A DNA stretch of 36,748 nt from positions 1 to 36,748 of the forward strand of contig DBOC01000005.1 in the NCBI GenBank assembly GCA_002299895.1. Reading direction: 5' to 3'. The translations under genes were made by a program, and so were the position numbers. Under the pieces are notes generated by a model. That model saw only the letters and a list, made by a program, of their open reading frames with translations, did no database searches and was not told the origin of the DNA. Positions 16,219 through 22,915 of this stretch are shown here, piece after piece (positions within the stretch are counted from its first letter, which is position 1; every line of letters begins with the position of its first letter). The DNA is from Sphingomonadales bacterium UBA656. GTDB lineage: Bacteria > Pseudomonadota > Alphaproteobacteria > Sphingomonadales > Sphingomonadaceae.

Positions 16219-17886
16219 ATGACAACGATTGCTGCCACAGGTAACGACCTCCACGCGCATGACCATCATGACGCAGACCATAAGCCCGGATTTTTCGCGC
16301 GTTGGTTCATGTCGACCAACCATAAAGATATCGGAACACTCTATCTGATCTTTGCAATTTTTGCAGGGATTGTGGGTGGCGCGATTTCTGGCCTGATGCG
16401 TTTGGAGCTTGCTGCTCCAGGCATTCAATATTTGCAGGGCTGGGCATCAATGATGGCCGGCAAGGAAGCGTCGCTCGACGAAGCCTATCACATGTGGAAC
16501 GTGCTGATCACTGCCCATGGCTTGATCATGGTGTTCTTCATGGTCATGCCCGCTATTATCGGCGGCTTTGGTAACTGGTTTGTGCCTTTGATGATCGGTG
16601 CACCTGACATGGCGTTTCCGCGCATGAACAATGTCAGCTTCTGGTTAACCGTTGTGGCCTTCATCATGCTGCTGGGTTCAAGCTTCGTACCGGGTGGCAC
16701 GGGATTGGGCGCGGGAACCGGTTGGACCGTCTACGCGCCGCTTTCGACGTCAGGCTCGGTCGGGCCTGCTGTCGACATGGCGATTTTCTCGCTTCACCTC
16801 GCCGGTGCAGCGTCAATTTTAGGCGCCATCAACTTCATCACCACCATTTTCAATATGCGTGCGCCGGGCATGACCTTGCACAAAATGCCATTGTTTGTTT
16901 GGTCGGTGTTGGTCACGGCATTTTTGCTGTTGCTCGCTTTGCCTGTATTGGCGGCGGCGATCACCATGCTTTTGGTTGACCGTAACTTTGGCGGCGCATT
17001 CTTTGATGCGGCGGCCGGCGGTGACCCAGTGCTTTATCAGCATCTCTTCTGGTTCTTCGGCCATCCCGAAGTATATATCATGATCTTGCCAGGTTTTGGC
17101 ATCATCAGCCAAATCGTCGCCACCTTCAGCCGCAAGCCGGTCTTCGGCTATCTCGGCATGGCATATGCTATGGTCGCGATTGGCGTTGTAGGATTTGTCG
17201 TCTGGGCGCACCACATGTTCACCACGGGCATGAGCGTTGACATGAAAATGTACTTCACCGCCGCCACGATGGTGATCGCGGTACCCACCGGAATCAAAAT
17301 CTTCAGCTGGATCGCCACAATGTGGGGCGGCTCGGTTAGCTTCAAGACACCTATGGTATGGGCCATGGGCTTTATCTTCATGTTCACTGTCGGTGGCGTG
17401 ACGGGTGTTGTTCTGGCCAATGGCGGTCTCGACGATAACTTGCATGACACTTATTATGTTGTGGCCCACTTCCATTATGTGTTGTCGCTGGGCGCCGTGT
17501 TCTCGCTCTTTGCCGGCTTCTATTATTGGTTCGGCAAAATGTCGGGTCGCCATTTGAACGAATTCCTGGGTCATTTGCACTTTTGGATATTCTTCATCGG
17601 CGTTAACGTCCTGTTCTTCCCGATGCACTTCCTTGGAAATTCGGGCATGCCGCGACGTTACCCTGATTATCCAGAGGCCTTTGCCTATTGGAATGGCGTA
17701 GCTTCGTTTGGATATGCCATCATGGCGGTTGGCGTGCTTGTTTTCTTCATCAATGTCATCTGGTCGTTGGTCGCTGGCCGCCGTGCAGAAGACAATTATT
17801 GGGGTGAAGGTGCGACCACGCTTGAATGGACGCTGACAAGCCCTCCACCATATCACCAGTTCGAAACGCTGCCGGTTATTAAGTAA
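16219..17886 (+). CDS. ctaD: cytochrome c oxidase subunit I (aa3 type)
   Basis: The catalytic haem-copper subunit, 555 residues and twelve helices, which reduces oxygen to water and pumps protons. Low-spin haem a ligands are His100 and His417 and the high-spin haem ligand is His419 (AHFHYV). CuB ligands are His282, His331 and His332, with the crosslinked Tyr286 in GHPEVY. Glu284 and Lys360 of the D and K proton channels are present, so this is an A1-type pump. The N-terminal cytoplasmic tail is unusually His/Asp-rich (HAHDHHDADH at 12-21). Downstream, a GC hairpin separates it from ctaB. Confidence 0.98.
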   Translation: MTTIAATGNDLHAHDHHDADHKPGFFARWFMSTNHKDIGTLYLIFAIFAGIVGGAISGLMRLELAAPGIQYLQGWASMMAGKEASLDEAYHMWNVLITAHGLIMVFFMVMPAIIGGFGNWFVPLMIGAPDMAFPRMNNVSFWLTVVAFIMLLGSSFVPGGTGLGAGTGWTVYAPLSTSGSVGPAVDMAIFSLHLAGAASILGAINFITTIFNMRAPGMTLHKMPLFVWSVLVTAFLLLLALPVLAAAITMLLVDRNFGGAFFDAAAGGDPVLYQHLFWFFGHPEVYIMILPGFGIISQIVATFSRKPVFGYLGMAYAMVAIGVVGFVVWAHHMFTTGMSVDMKMYFTAATMVIAVPTGIKIFSWIATMWGGSVSFKTPMVWAMGFIFMFTVGGVTGVVLANGGLDDNLHDTYYVVAHFHYVLSLGAVFSLFAGFYYWFGKMSGRHLNEFLGHLHFWIFFIGVNVLFFPMHFLGNSGMPRRYPDYPEAFAYWNGVASFGYAIMAVGVLVFFINVIWSLVAGRRAEDNYWGEGATTLEWTLTSPPPYHQFETLPVIK

Positions 17887-17888
17887 CC

Positions 17889-17905
17889 GGCGGCGGTTCG
17901 CCGCT
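17889..17905 (+). terminator. short GC hairpin between ctaD and ctaB, possible partial terminator
   Basis: GCGGCG-GTT-CGCCGC forms a six-pair stem (17890-17904), extendable by a G-T pair, just after the ctaD stop. A UUCG-loop alternative is also possible. Only three T residues follow, so it is more likely a 3'-end stabiliser or weak attenuator that sets subunit I mRNA above the assembly genes. Confidence 0.3.
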
Positions 17906-17934
17906 TTGAACGTCTCGAGCGTTTGGGAACAGGC

Positions 17935-18840
17935 ATGACAACCGCAACGCGTGACATCATTTTGCCAGCCGAGTGGCGCGATTTCTGGGCTTTGACTAAG
18001 CCTCGGGTCATGTCGCTTGTCGTGTTCACAGCGCTTTGTGGGTTATTGGCGGCACCGGGCAACATTCATCCGGTCATTGGTTTTACCGCGATCCTCTGCT
18101 TGGCTTTGGGTGCGGGTGCTTGTGGCGCGTTGAACCAATATTTCGAAGCCGATATTGATGCCAAAATGGCGCGGACGGCAGGGCGTCCGCTGCCTGCGCG
18201 CCGGATGGACCGGGCTGCCGCGCTGAACTTTGGCATTGGTCTTGCCGCTTTCTCGGTTGGCATTATGGGCGTTGCGGTCAATTGGCTGTGCGCTGCGCTG
18301 CTGGCTTTTTCGATCTTCTTCTACGCGATTGTCTACACCATTTGGTTGAAGCCCAATACGCCGCAAAATATCGTAATTGGCGGCGCGGCTGGTGCATTCC
18401 CACCGGTTATTGGATGGGCGGCGGTGACCGGTGATGTTACGCTTTTGCCAATCCTGCTTTTTGCGATCATCTTCTTGTGGACCCCGCCGCATTTCTGGGC
18501 GCTCGCCTTGTTTATGAAAACCGATTATGGCGCGGCTGGAATTCCGATGCTCCCCAATGTGAAGGGGCAGCGGGTCACGCGGAACCAAATATTCGGCTAC
18601 AGCTTCCCTATGGCGGCGACGGCGATATTGCCTTTCGCTTTGGGTGAAACTGGCTTGGTCTATGGCGTAGCGGCGGTTGTTCTAAACCTCGTCTTTCTAG
18701 CTCTCGCTTACCGCGTTTGGAAAAATGAGGCGACCGACGCGACTGCGATGAAGCCCGAAAAGCAACTTTTCGCCTTCTCCATTCTGTACCTGTTTCTCCT
18801 TTTTGCAATTTTCGCCTTTGACCGGATGGTAATATCATGA
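17935..18840 (+). CDS. ctaB: protoheme IX farnesyltransferase (haem O synthase)
   Basis: A UbiA-type prenyltransferase of 301 residues with about nine membrane helices that adds a farnesyl group to haem b, giving haem O for the oxidase. The Asp-rich motif NQYFEADIDAKMARTAGRPLP (split as NQYFEADID and RTAGRPLP) binds the prenyl diphosphate through magnesium; LKPNTPQNIVIGGAAGAFPP is the second conserved stretch. The frame is open from a TTG at 17923, but ATG 17935 with a GGGA upstream is the better start. Its stop overlaps the start of the small CoxF-like gene (ATGA). Confidence 0.96.
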   Translation: MTTATRDIILPAEWRDFWALTKPRVMSLVVFTALCGLLAAPGNIHPVIGFTAILCLALGAGACGALNQYFEADIDAKMARTAGRPLPARRMDRAAALNFGIGLAAFSVGIMGVAVNWLCAALLAFSIFFYAIVYTIWLKPNTPQNIVIGGAAGAFPPVIGWAAVTGDVTLLPILLFAIIFLWTPPHFWALALFMKTDYGAAGIPMLPNVKGQRVTRNQIFGYSFPMAATAILPFALGETGLVYGVAAVVLNLVFLALAYRVWKNEATDATAMKPEKQLFAFSILYLFLLFAIFAFDRMVIS

Positions 18841-18992
18841 CCCCGAATGAGCCGACTGCCTATACCGCCGAAGAAACGGCAATTATCCGTAAACGGCAGG
18901 CGGGACGCGCGCGTGTCATGGGCATTGCTTTGGTTGGATTGTGTATCTTGTTCTTCTTCATCACCGTGGTGAAAGTGGGTGTTTGGGGCTGA
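18837..18992 (+). CDS. CoxF-like single-TM small protein of the oxidase operon
   Basis: A 51-residue protein that starts inside the ctaB stop (ATGA at 18837-18840) and ends inside the ctaG start (TGATG at 18990-18994). A polar N-terminal part (MTPNEPTAYTAEETAIIRKR) ends in a basic RKRQAGRAR segment. It is followed by one membrane helix (about 29-47, MGIALVGLCILFFFITVVK). Alphaproteobacterial cta operons commonly carry such a small protein, sometimes called CoxF, between ctaB and ctaG, with the same basic-then-VVK pattern. A role in oxidase assembly or stability is inferred. Both junctions overlap, which strongly supports a real gene despite its size. Confidence 0.85.
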   Translation: MTPNEPTAYTAEETAIIRKRQAGRARVMGIALVGLCILFFFITVVKVGVWG

Positions 18993-19558
18993 TGGCTATT
19001 TCAAACGCAAAAACCGGATTTTTGGCGGGAGCGCTTGCCGTATCCATGGTGGGCGTTGGCTTTGCAGCAGTGCCATTATACCGCTTATTCTGTCAGGTGA
19101 CAGGTTTTGGCGGCACAACTATGCGGGTGGATGCTGCGCAGGCTGCTACCGTTCCAGTTTCCAACAAAACGATCGTGGTGCGCTTTGACGCCAATCAGCG
19201 CAGCGACTTGCCTTGGGAATTCAAACCCGAACATCCGACTGACACGGTCAGCATTGGCGCAAAAGATATGTCGATCTATCTGGCGAAAAATCTTTCCAAT
19301 GAGCCAGTCACTGGCACGGCCACGTTCAACGTAACGCCTGCGCTTGCCGGACAGTATTTTAACAAGATTCAGTGCTTCTGTTTCACGGAACAGACGCTAA
19401 AACCCGGTGAACAGGTCCGCATGCCGGTCCTATTCTATGTCGATCCAAAAATTATGACCGACCCGGAAACCAAAGATATTGAAGAAATCACACTTAGCTA
19501 CACTTTCTATCCAGTCGAGAAGCCAAACATGGTGGACCAGACGGCGAACGGCAGCTAA
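18992..19558 (+). CDS. ctaG: cytochrome c oxidase assembly protein CtaG/Cox11
   Basis: The copper chaperone that delivers CuB to subunit I; 188 residues, anchored by one N-terminal helix (about 9-30) with the domain in the periplasm. The copper site is the C128-F-C130-F motif in FNKIQCFCFTEQTL, and the third conserved cysteine is Cys34 in YRLFCQVTGFGG. The start is ATG 18992, which shares one base with the preceding stop; the open frame before it is not used. It is the expected partner of ctaD, ctaB and ctaE in this operon. Confidence 0.96.
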   Translation: MAISNAKTGFLAGALAVSMVGVGFAAVPLYRLFCQVTGFGGTTMRVDAAQAATVPVSNKTIVVRFDANQRSDLPWEFKPEHPTDTVSIGAKDMSIYLAKNLSNEPVTGTATFNVTPALAGQYFNKIQCFCFTEQTLKPGEQVRMPVLFYVDPKIMTDPETKDIEEITLSYTFYPVEKPNMVDQTANGS

Positions 19559-19595
19559 GGCATTAGTTAATCGATAAGACTACAGGGAATTGACC

Positions 19596-20483
19596 ATGGC
19601 GGGTGCCAAGAATCACGATTATCATATTTTGCCACCAAGCATTACGCCGATACTGGGATCGTTTTCGGCCCTCACGATGTTTTTTGGTTTGGTGATGTGG
19701 ATGCATCCCGAGCAGTTCGCGTATGGCAGCCTGGTTTTTGGCGCAGGCGTGATTGCTGTTCTCTACACTTTCTTCGCGTGGTGGACGGATGTCGTAAACG
19801 AAGCGCATTCCGGTGATCATACGCCCGTGGTGCAATTGCACCTGCGCTACGGCATGATCATGTTCATTGCGTCCGAAGTCATGTTTTTCGTCGGCTGGTT
19901 CTGGGCTTGGTTTGATTATGCGTTGTTCCCGGTGCCGTTGGAACTGGTTATCGACCCCGAAACGCATGCGTTTACGGTCACCAACCTGATCGGTAAGGAG
20001 GGCGCAGCAGCTTTGATGCAGTGGCCACCAAAAGGTTTGGAAGTTCTCGATGCGATGAAGCTTCCTTTGCTCAACACGTTGATCCTGTTGTGCTCGGGTA
20101 CCACCGTGACTTGGGCGCACCATGCGCTGATTCATGGCGACCGTGAAGGCCTGAAGAAAGGCCTTTGGTTGACGATATTGCTCGGTCTGCTGTTCAGCAG
20201 CATTCAGGCCTATGAATATCTCGAAGCGCCGTTTCCATTTGCTGGATTGAACTATGGCACCGCCTTTTACATGGCGACAGGCTTCCATGGTTTCCACGTC
20301 ATTGTTGGAACGATCTTCTTGGCTGTGTGCCTTGTGCGTACCTACAAAGGCCATTTCACGCCCAAGCAGCATTTCGGTTTTGAGGCCGCTGCTTGGTATT
20401 GGCATTTTGTTGACGTAGTCTGGCTCTTCCTCTTCATCGCCATTTACATTTGGGGTGGCTGGGGCGCACCAGTTCACGCGTAA
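19596..20483 (+). CDS. ctaE: cytochrome c oxidase subunit III
   Basis: A 295-residue, seven-helix core subunit that stabilises subunit I and the proton-uptake path. Recognisable stretches are HDYHILPPSITPILGS at the N terminus, SEVMFFVGWFWAWFDYALFP, and the C-terminal GFEAAAWYWHFVDVVWLFLF. ATG 19596 has an AGGGA eight bases upstream; the in-frame TTG two codons before it is less likely. The next gene begins immediately after its TAA. Confidence 0.97.
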   Translation: MAGAKNHDYHILPPSITPILGSFSALTMFFGLVMWMHPEQFAYGSLVFGAGVIAVLYTFFAWWTDVVNEAHSGDHTPVVQLHLRYGMIMFIASEVMFFVGWFWAWFDYALFPVPLELVIDPETHAFTVTNLIGKEGAAALMQWPPKGLEVLDAMKLPLLNTLILLCSGTTVTWAHHALIHGDREGLKKGLWLTILLGLLFSSIQAYEYLEAPFPFAGLNYGTAFYMATGFHGFHVIVGTIFLAVCLVRTYKGHFTPKQHFGFEAAAWYWHFVDVVWLFLFIAIYIWGGWGAPVHA

Positions 20484-20870
20484 ATGACCACAGAACAATC
20501 CATAGAAGGGCAGCCCAGCATTGCTAAGGCTGCCCTTTTTGGTCTCTGCCCGCAATGTGGCGGTAAAACCCTGTTTGCTGGGCTTGGCCAGTTTGCGGAC
20601 ACATGCCCCAACTGCGGACTTGATATCAGCAGCTATAACGTCGGCGATGGACCGGCTGCATTACTGACCATGGGCATTGGCGCGCTGATCATCGTGCTGG
20701 CGTTGGTGGTCGATTCAGCTTTTCGTCCACCTTTTTGGGTGCATGTCCTTATTTGGGTGCCGTTTACCGCGGCGCTTACGGTGATAACCTTGCGCATGGC
20801 GAAGGCTGCGCTTTTGGCGGCGGAGCATCGCAACCGCGCGCGCGAAGCGGGAAAGAGTGATCTTTTATGA
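20484..20870 (+). CDS. DUF983 family protein with two CxxC pairs
   Basis: A 128-residue protein whose N-terminal half carries two CxxC pairs (Cys22/Cys25 and Cys41/Cys44), a likely zinc ribbon. The rest is two hydrophobic helices (about 58-77 and 80-103) and a basic C-terminal tail. DUF983 proteins are regularly found between ctaE and surf1 in alphaproteobacteria; their exact role is not established, but oxidase biogenesis is likely from context. The ATG directly abuts the ctaE stop, and the stop overlaps the surf1 ATG (ATGA). Confidence 0.9.
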   Translation: MTTEQSIEGQPSIAKAALFGLCPQCGGKTLFAGLGQFADTCPNCGLDISSYNVGDGPAALLTMGIGALIIVLALVVDSAFRPPFWVHVLIWVPFTAALTVITLRMAKAALLAAEHRNRAREAGKSDLL

Positions 20871-21448
20871 ACCGCCTTCCTGTCATCCCAACCTTCTTGG
20901 TTACCCTGGCCGTTGCGACGATGATTGGTCTTGGCATCTGGCAGTTACAACGCAAAGAACAAAAAGAAGCCTTGCTGGCGCGCTATGAATCAGCTGTCGG
21001 ATTGCCAGCGGTGGCTTGGCCAGCGTTTCCCGACCCTGTGGCATTGCCGTTATTTCGTCGCTCCAGCCTCCTTTGCGCGCGCGTGGTCAAGATTGAGACA
21101 GTGTCGGGTTCAAATGCTGCAGGTAAGGCTGGCTTTGCCCATGTCGCGTCTTGCCGGACCAGCGCGGCAGATGGCCCAGATGCCAAAGTGGCCTTTGGTT
21201 GGTCTGAACGGCCGCAAGCCCCCAAATGGGGCGGCGGTCCTGTAGCAGGTATTATCGCGCCCGACGGCGCGCAGCACATAAAGCTTGTGTCAACAGACGC
21301 GGTGGCTGGTTTGGAGATATTGGACGAGCCGTCGCCACGCCAGATCCCCAACAATCATCTGCTTTACGCCATTCAGTGGTTCATTTTTGCCGCCGCTGCG
21401 ACCATCATCTATGTACTGGCGCTTCGAAAGCGTACCAAAGCGTCTTGA
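20867..21448 (+). CDS. SURF1-like cytochrome oxidase assembly protein
   Basis: A 193-residue protein with the SURF1 layout: an N-terminal helix ending in GIWQLQRKEQK, a periplasmic domain, and a C-terminal helix in PNNHLLYAIQWFIFAAAATI. SURF1 proteins help insert haem a into subunit I. It is shorter than many SURF1 proteins (around 230-250 residues); the loop between the helices is reduced, and I see no frameshift. It overlaps DUF983 (ATGA) and the TauE-type gene (TTGA). Confidence 0.85.
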   Translation: MNRLPVIPTFLVTLAVATMIGLGIWQLQRKEQKEALLARYESAVGLPAVAWPAFPDPVALPLFRRSSLLCARVVKIETVSGSNAAGKAGFAHVASCRTSAADGPDAKVAFGWSERPQAPKWGGGPVAGIIAPDGAQHIKLVSTDAVAGLEILDEPSPRQIPNNHLLYAIQWFIFAAAATIIYVLALRKRTKAS

Positions 21449-22200
21449 ACCTACCGACGGATATCCTGTTTTATATTGTCGCTGGCGCTGCTGTCATTTT
21501 GGTGGGGCTTGCCAAGGGCGGTTTTGCAGGTTTGGGGGCGGCCGCCATCCCGTTGCTGGCACTGGTCATGGACCCTGTTGCTGCCGCAGGCATGCTGTTA
21601 CCCATTCTCATGGTTCAAGATATTGTCAGCGTCTGGGCATTCCGGCGCAGTTATGACGCACGTACCTTGCTCCTCACATTACCGGGCGCAGTAGTGGGTA
21701 TTTTTTTGGCTTGGTATCTCGCTTCAGTTATCCCTGCGGACGCGGTGCGCGGTTTTGTCGGCGTCATTGCTTTGGCCTTTGGCGCCTATCGTTTGATGCC
21801 ACTGCTTGGCCGCTCCGTGAAGCTCTCTGGCCCTGCACCGGAGTGGATGGGAATAATCATGGGTGGCATTTCGGGTTTCACGAGCCAGATTGCCCATGCT
21901 GGCGGGCCACCGTTTCAGATTTGGGCGCTGTCGCGTAATTTCCCGCATCTGGTATTCATCGGTACGTCGTCCATATTCTTTGCGATTATCAACTGGTTGA
22001 AAGTGCCCGCTTACGCCGCCTTGGGTCAATTTAACGTGCAGAATATGACGTTGACGGCGATATTCCTGCCGCTGGCCATATTGAGCACATTAGCGGGCGT
22101 ACGACTGGTCAAACGTGTTTCGCCCGCGCGATTCAACGTCATCATCAATCTGTTAATGGTCATCATCGGCGCCGAACTGATTCGACAAGCCATCTGGTGA
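21445..22200 (+). CDS. TauE/SafE family permease (sulfite exporter family)
   Basis: A protein of 251 residues with about eight membrane helices and the two-repeat TauE/SafE pattern: LVGLAKGGFAGLGAAAIPLL at the start and GGISGFTSQIAHAGGPPFQIW at the start of the second half. Family members move sulfite, sulfoacetate or other organosulfur anions; the substrate is unknown here. The frame is open from 21226, but that part is surf1 in another frame. The only sensible start is TTG at 21445, whose TTGA overlaps the surf1 stop, so translation is probably coupled. It is the last gene of the oxidase run and converges on infC with seven bases between stops. Confidence 0.85.
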   Translation: MNLPTDILFYIVAGAAVILVGLAKGGFAGLGAAAIPLLALVMDPVAAAGMLLPILMVQDIVSVWAFRRSYDARTLLLTLPGAVVGIFLAWYLASVIPADAVRGFVGVIALAFGAYRLMPLLGRSVKLSGPAPEWMGIIMGGISGFTSQIAHAGGPPFQIWALSRNFPHLVFIGTSSIFFAIINWLKVPAYAALGQFNVQNMTLTAIFLPLAILSTLAGVRLVKRVSPARFNVIINLLMVIIGAELIRQAIW

Positions 22201-22203
22201 CTG

Positions 22204-22218
22204 CGCCTTATTTAGGCG
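22204..22218. terminator. small hairpin at the tauE-infC convergent junction
   Basis: CGCCT (22204-22208) and AGGCG (22214-22218) pair with a five-base loop, spanning the seven-base gap and the infC stop. A five-pair stem with no T-run is weak evidence, but no other candidate terminator lies between these converging genes. Confidence 0.25.
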
Positions 22219-22753
22219 ACAGCACCATCAGCATCTGGCGACCTTCCATCCGGGGATGCGCTTCGATTTTTGCGGTCTCGGTCGTATCGGCCTGAACGCG
22301 TTGCAGCAGTTGCATACCCAATTGTTGGTGTGCCAATTCACGGCCACGGAAACGCAGCGTTATTTTGACCTTATCACCTTCTTCGATGAATTCGGCGACC
22401 TTCTTCATCTTGACCATATAATCATGGTCGTCGATGTTTGGACGCATCTTAATTTCTTTGATTTCCTGAGTTTTCTGGCTCTTTCGCGCCAAATTGGCCT
22501 TTTTCTGGGCCTCATATTTGAACTTGCCGATGTCCAGGAATTTGCACACCGGGGGATCAGCGTTCGGGGAAACTTCCACCAGATCGAGCCCAACTTCTGC
22601 AGCTTGCGCTATCGCCTCGCGGGTATACATGACACCCAGATTTTCGCCGTCATCATCAATGACCCGTACTTTTTCAACGGTGATTAGATTATTGTAGCGC
22701 GGTCCACTTTTAACAGGTGGGGTCATGGCGCGCCGGGTAGGCGGGGTGGCGAT
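22208..22753 (-). CDS. infC: translation initiation factor IF-3 (ATC start)
   Basis: A factor that binds the 30S subunit, blocks early 50S joining and checks start-codon pairing. The N-terminal domain (GPRYNNLI, VRVIDDDGENLGVM), the linker and the C-terminal domain (KMRPNIDDHDY, GDKVKITLRFRGRE) are complete. The first ATG is at 22726, with no ribosome site. Nine codons upstream, an in-frame ATC at 22753-22751 has AAGGAG exactly eight bases before it. Non-AUG starts (AUU, AUC, AUA) are a known feature of bacterial infC and let IF-3 repress its own translation. With this start the protein is 181 residues; from the ATG it is 172. It is not followed by rpmI-rplT. Confidence 0.95.
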   Translation of the reverse strand: MATPPTRRAMTPPVKSGPRYNNLITVEKVRVIDDDGENLGVMYTREAIAQAAEVGLDLVEVSPNADPPVCKFLDIGKFKYEAQKKANLARKSQKTQEIKEIKMRPNIDDHDYMVKMKKVAEFIEEGDKVKITLRFRGRELAHQQLGMQLLQRVQADTTETAKIEAHPRMEGRQMLMVLSPK

Positions 22754-22767
22754 AGTCGATACTCCTT
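22751..22767 (-). promoter_or_regulatory. infC ribosome-binding site with ATC initiation codon
   Basis: On the minus strand AAGGAG (22767-22762) is followed by eight bases and then ATC (22753-22751), in frame with IF-3. The codons between ATC and the first ATG contain no stop. This is the only strong Shine-Dalgarno near the gene, and the arrangement fits IF-3 autoregulation through a poor start codon. Confidence 0.75.
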
Positions 22768-22915
22768 GTGATGTTCGGCAACGCCAATACAGCCAATTTG
22801 TCTACAGATAAAGGCTTTAGCGGCGTAACCCCTGCTTTTGTTGCAGTTTGTGGCGCAAATGCCGCTGGCCGAGGGCCAACGAACGCAATTTCGAGGCACC
22901 AATTTGGTTAGGCTT
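22768..22915. other. infC leader / dsbD-like 3' region
   Basis: No gene is seen. On the minus strand a five-pair hairpin (TGGCC, GAG loop, GGCCA at 22866-22878 on plus) follows the DsbD-like stop by about 40 bases, without a T-run, so it is a poor terminator. The infC promoter should lie here, but no convincing -35/-10 pair was found. Confidence 0.3.

Noticed and set aside
16819..17856. 345-codon open frame on the minus strand
   Set aside because: Antisense to ctaD; His/Asp/Glu-rich composition is what the complement of hydrophobic membrane codons gives.
19563..20555. 330-codon open frame on the minus strand
   Set aside because: Antisense to ctaE and DUF983, with the same composition artefact.
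21226..21444. Upstream extension of the TauE-type gene
   Set aside because: This part is the surf1 coding sequence in another frame, Arg/His-rich with no helices; the TauE fold begins just after the TTG at 21445.
22865..22879. Hairpin after the DsbD-like gene as an intrinsic terminator
   Set aside because: Only five pairs and no T-run; left as an uncertain note rather than a terminator.
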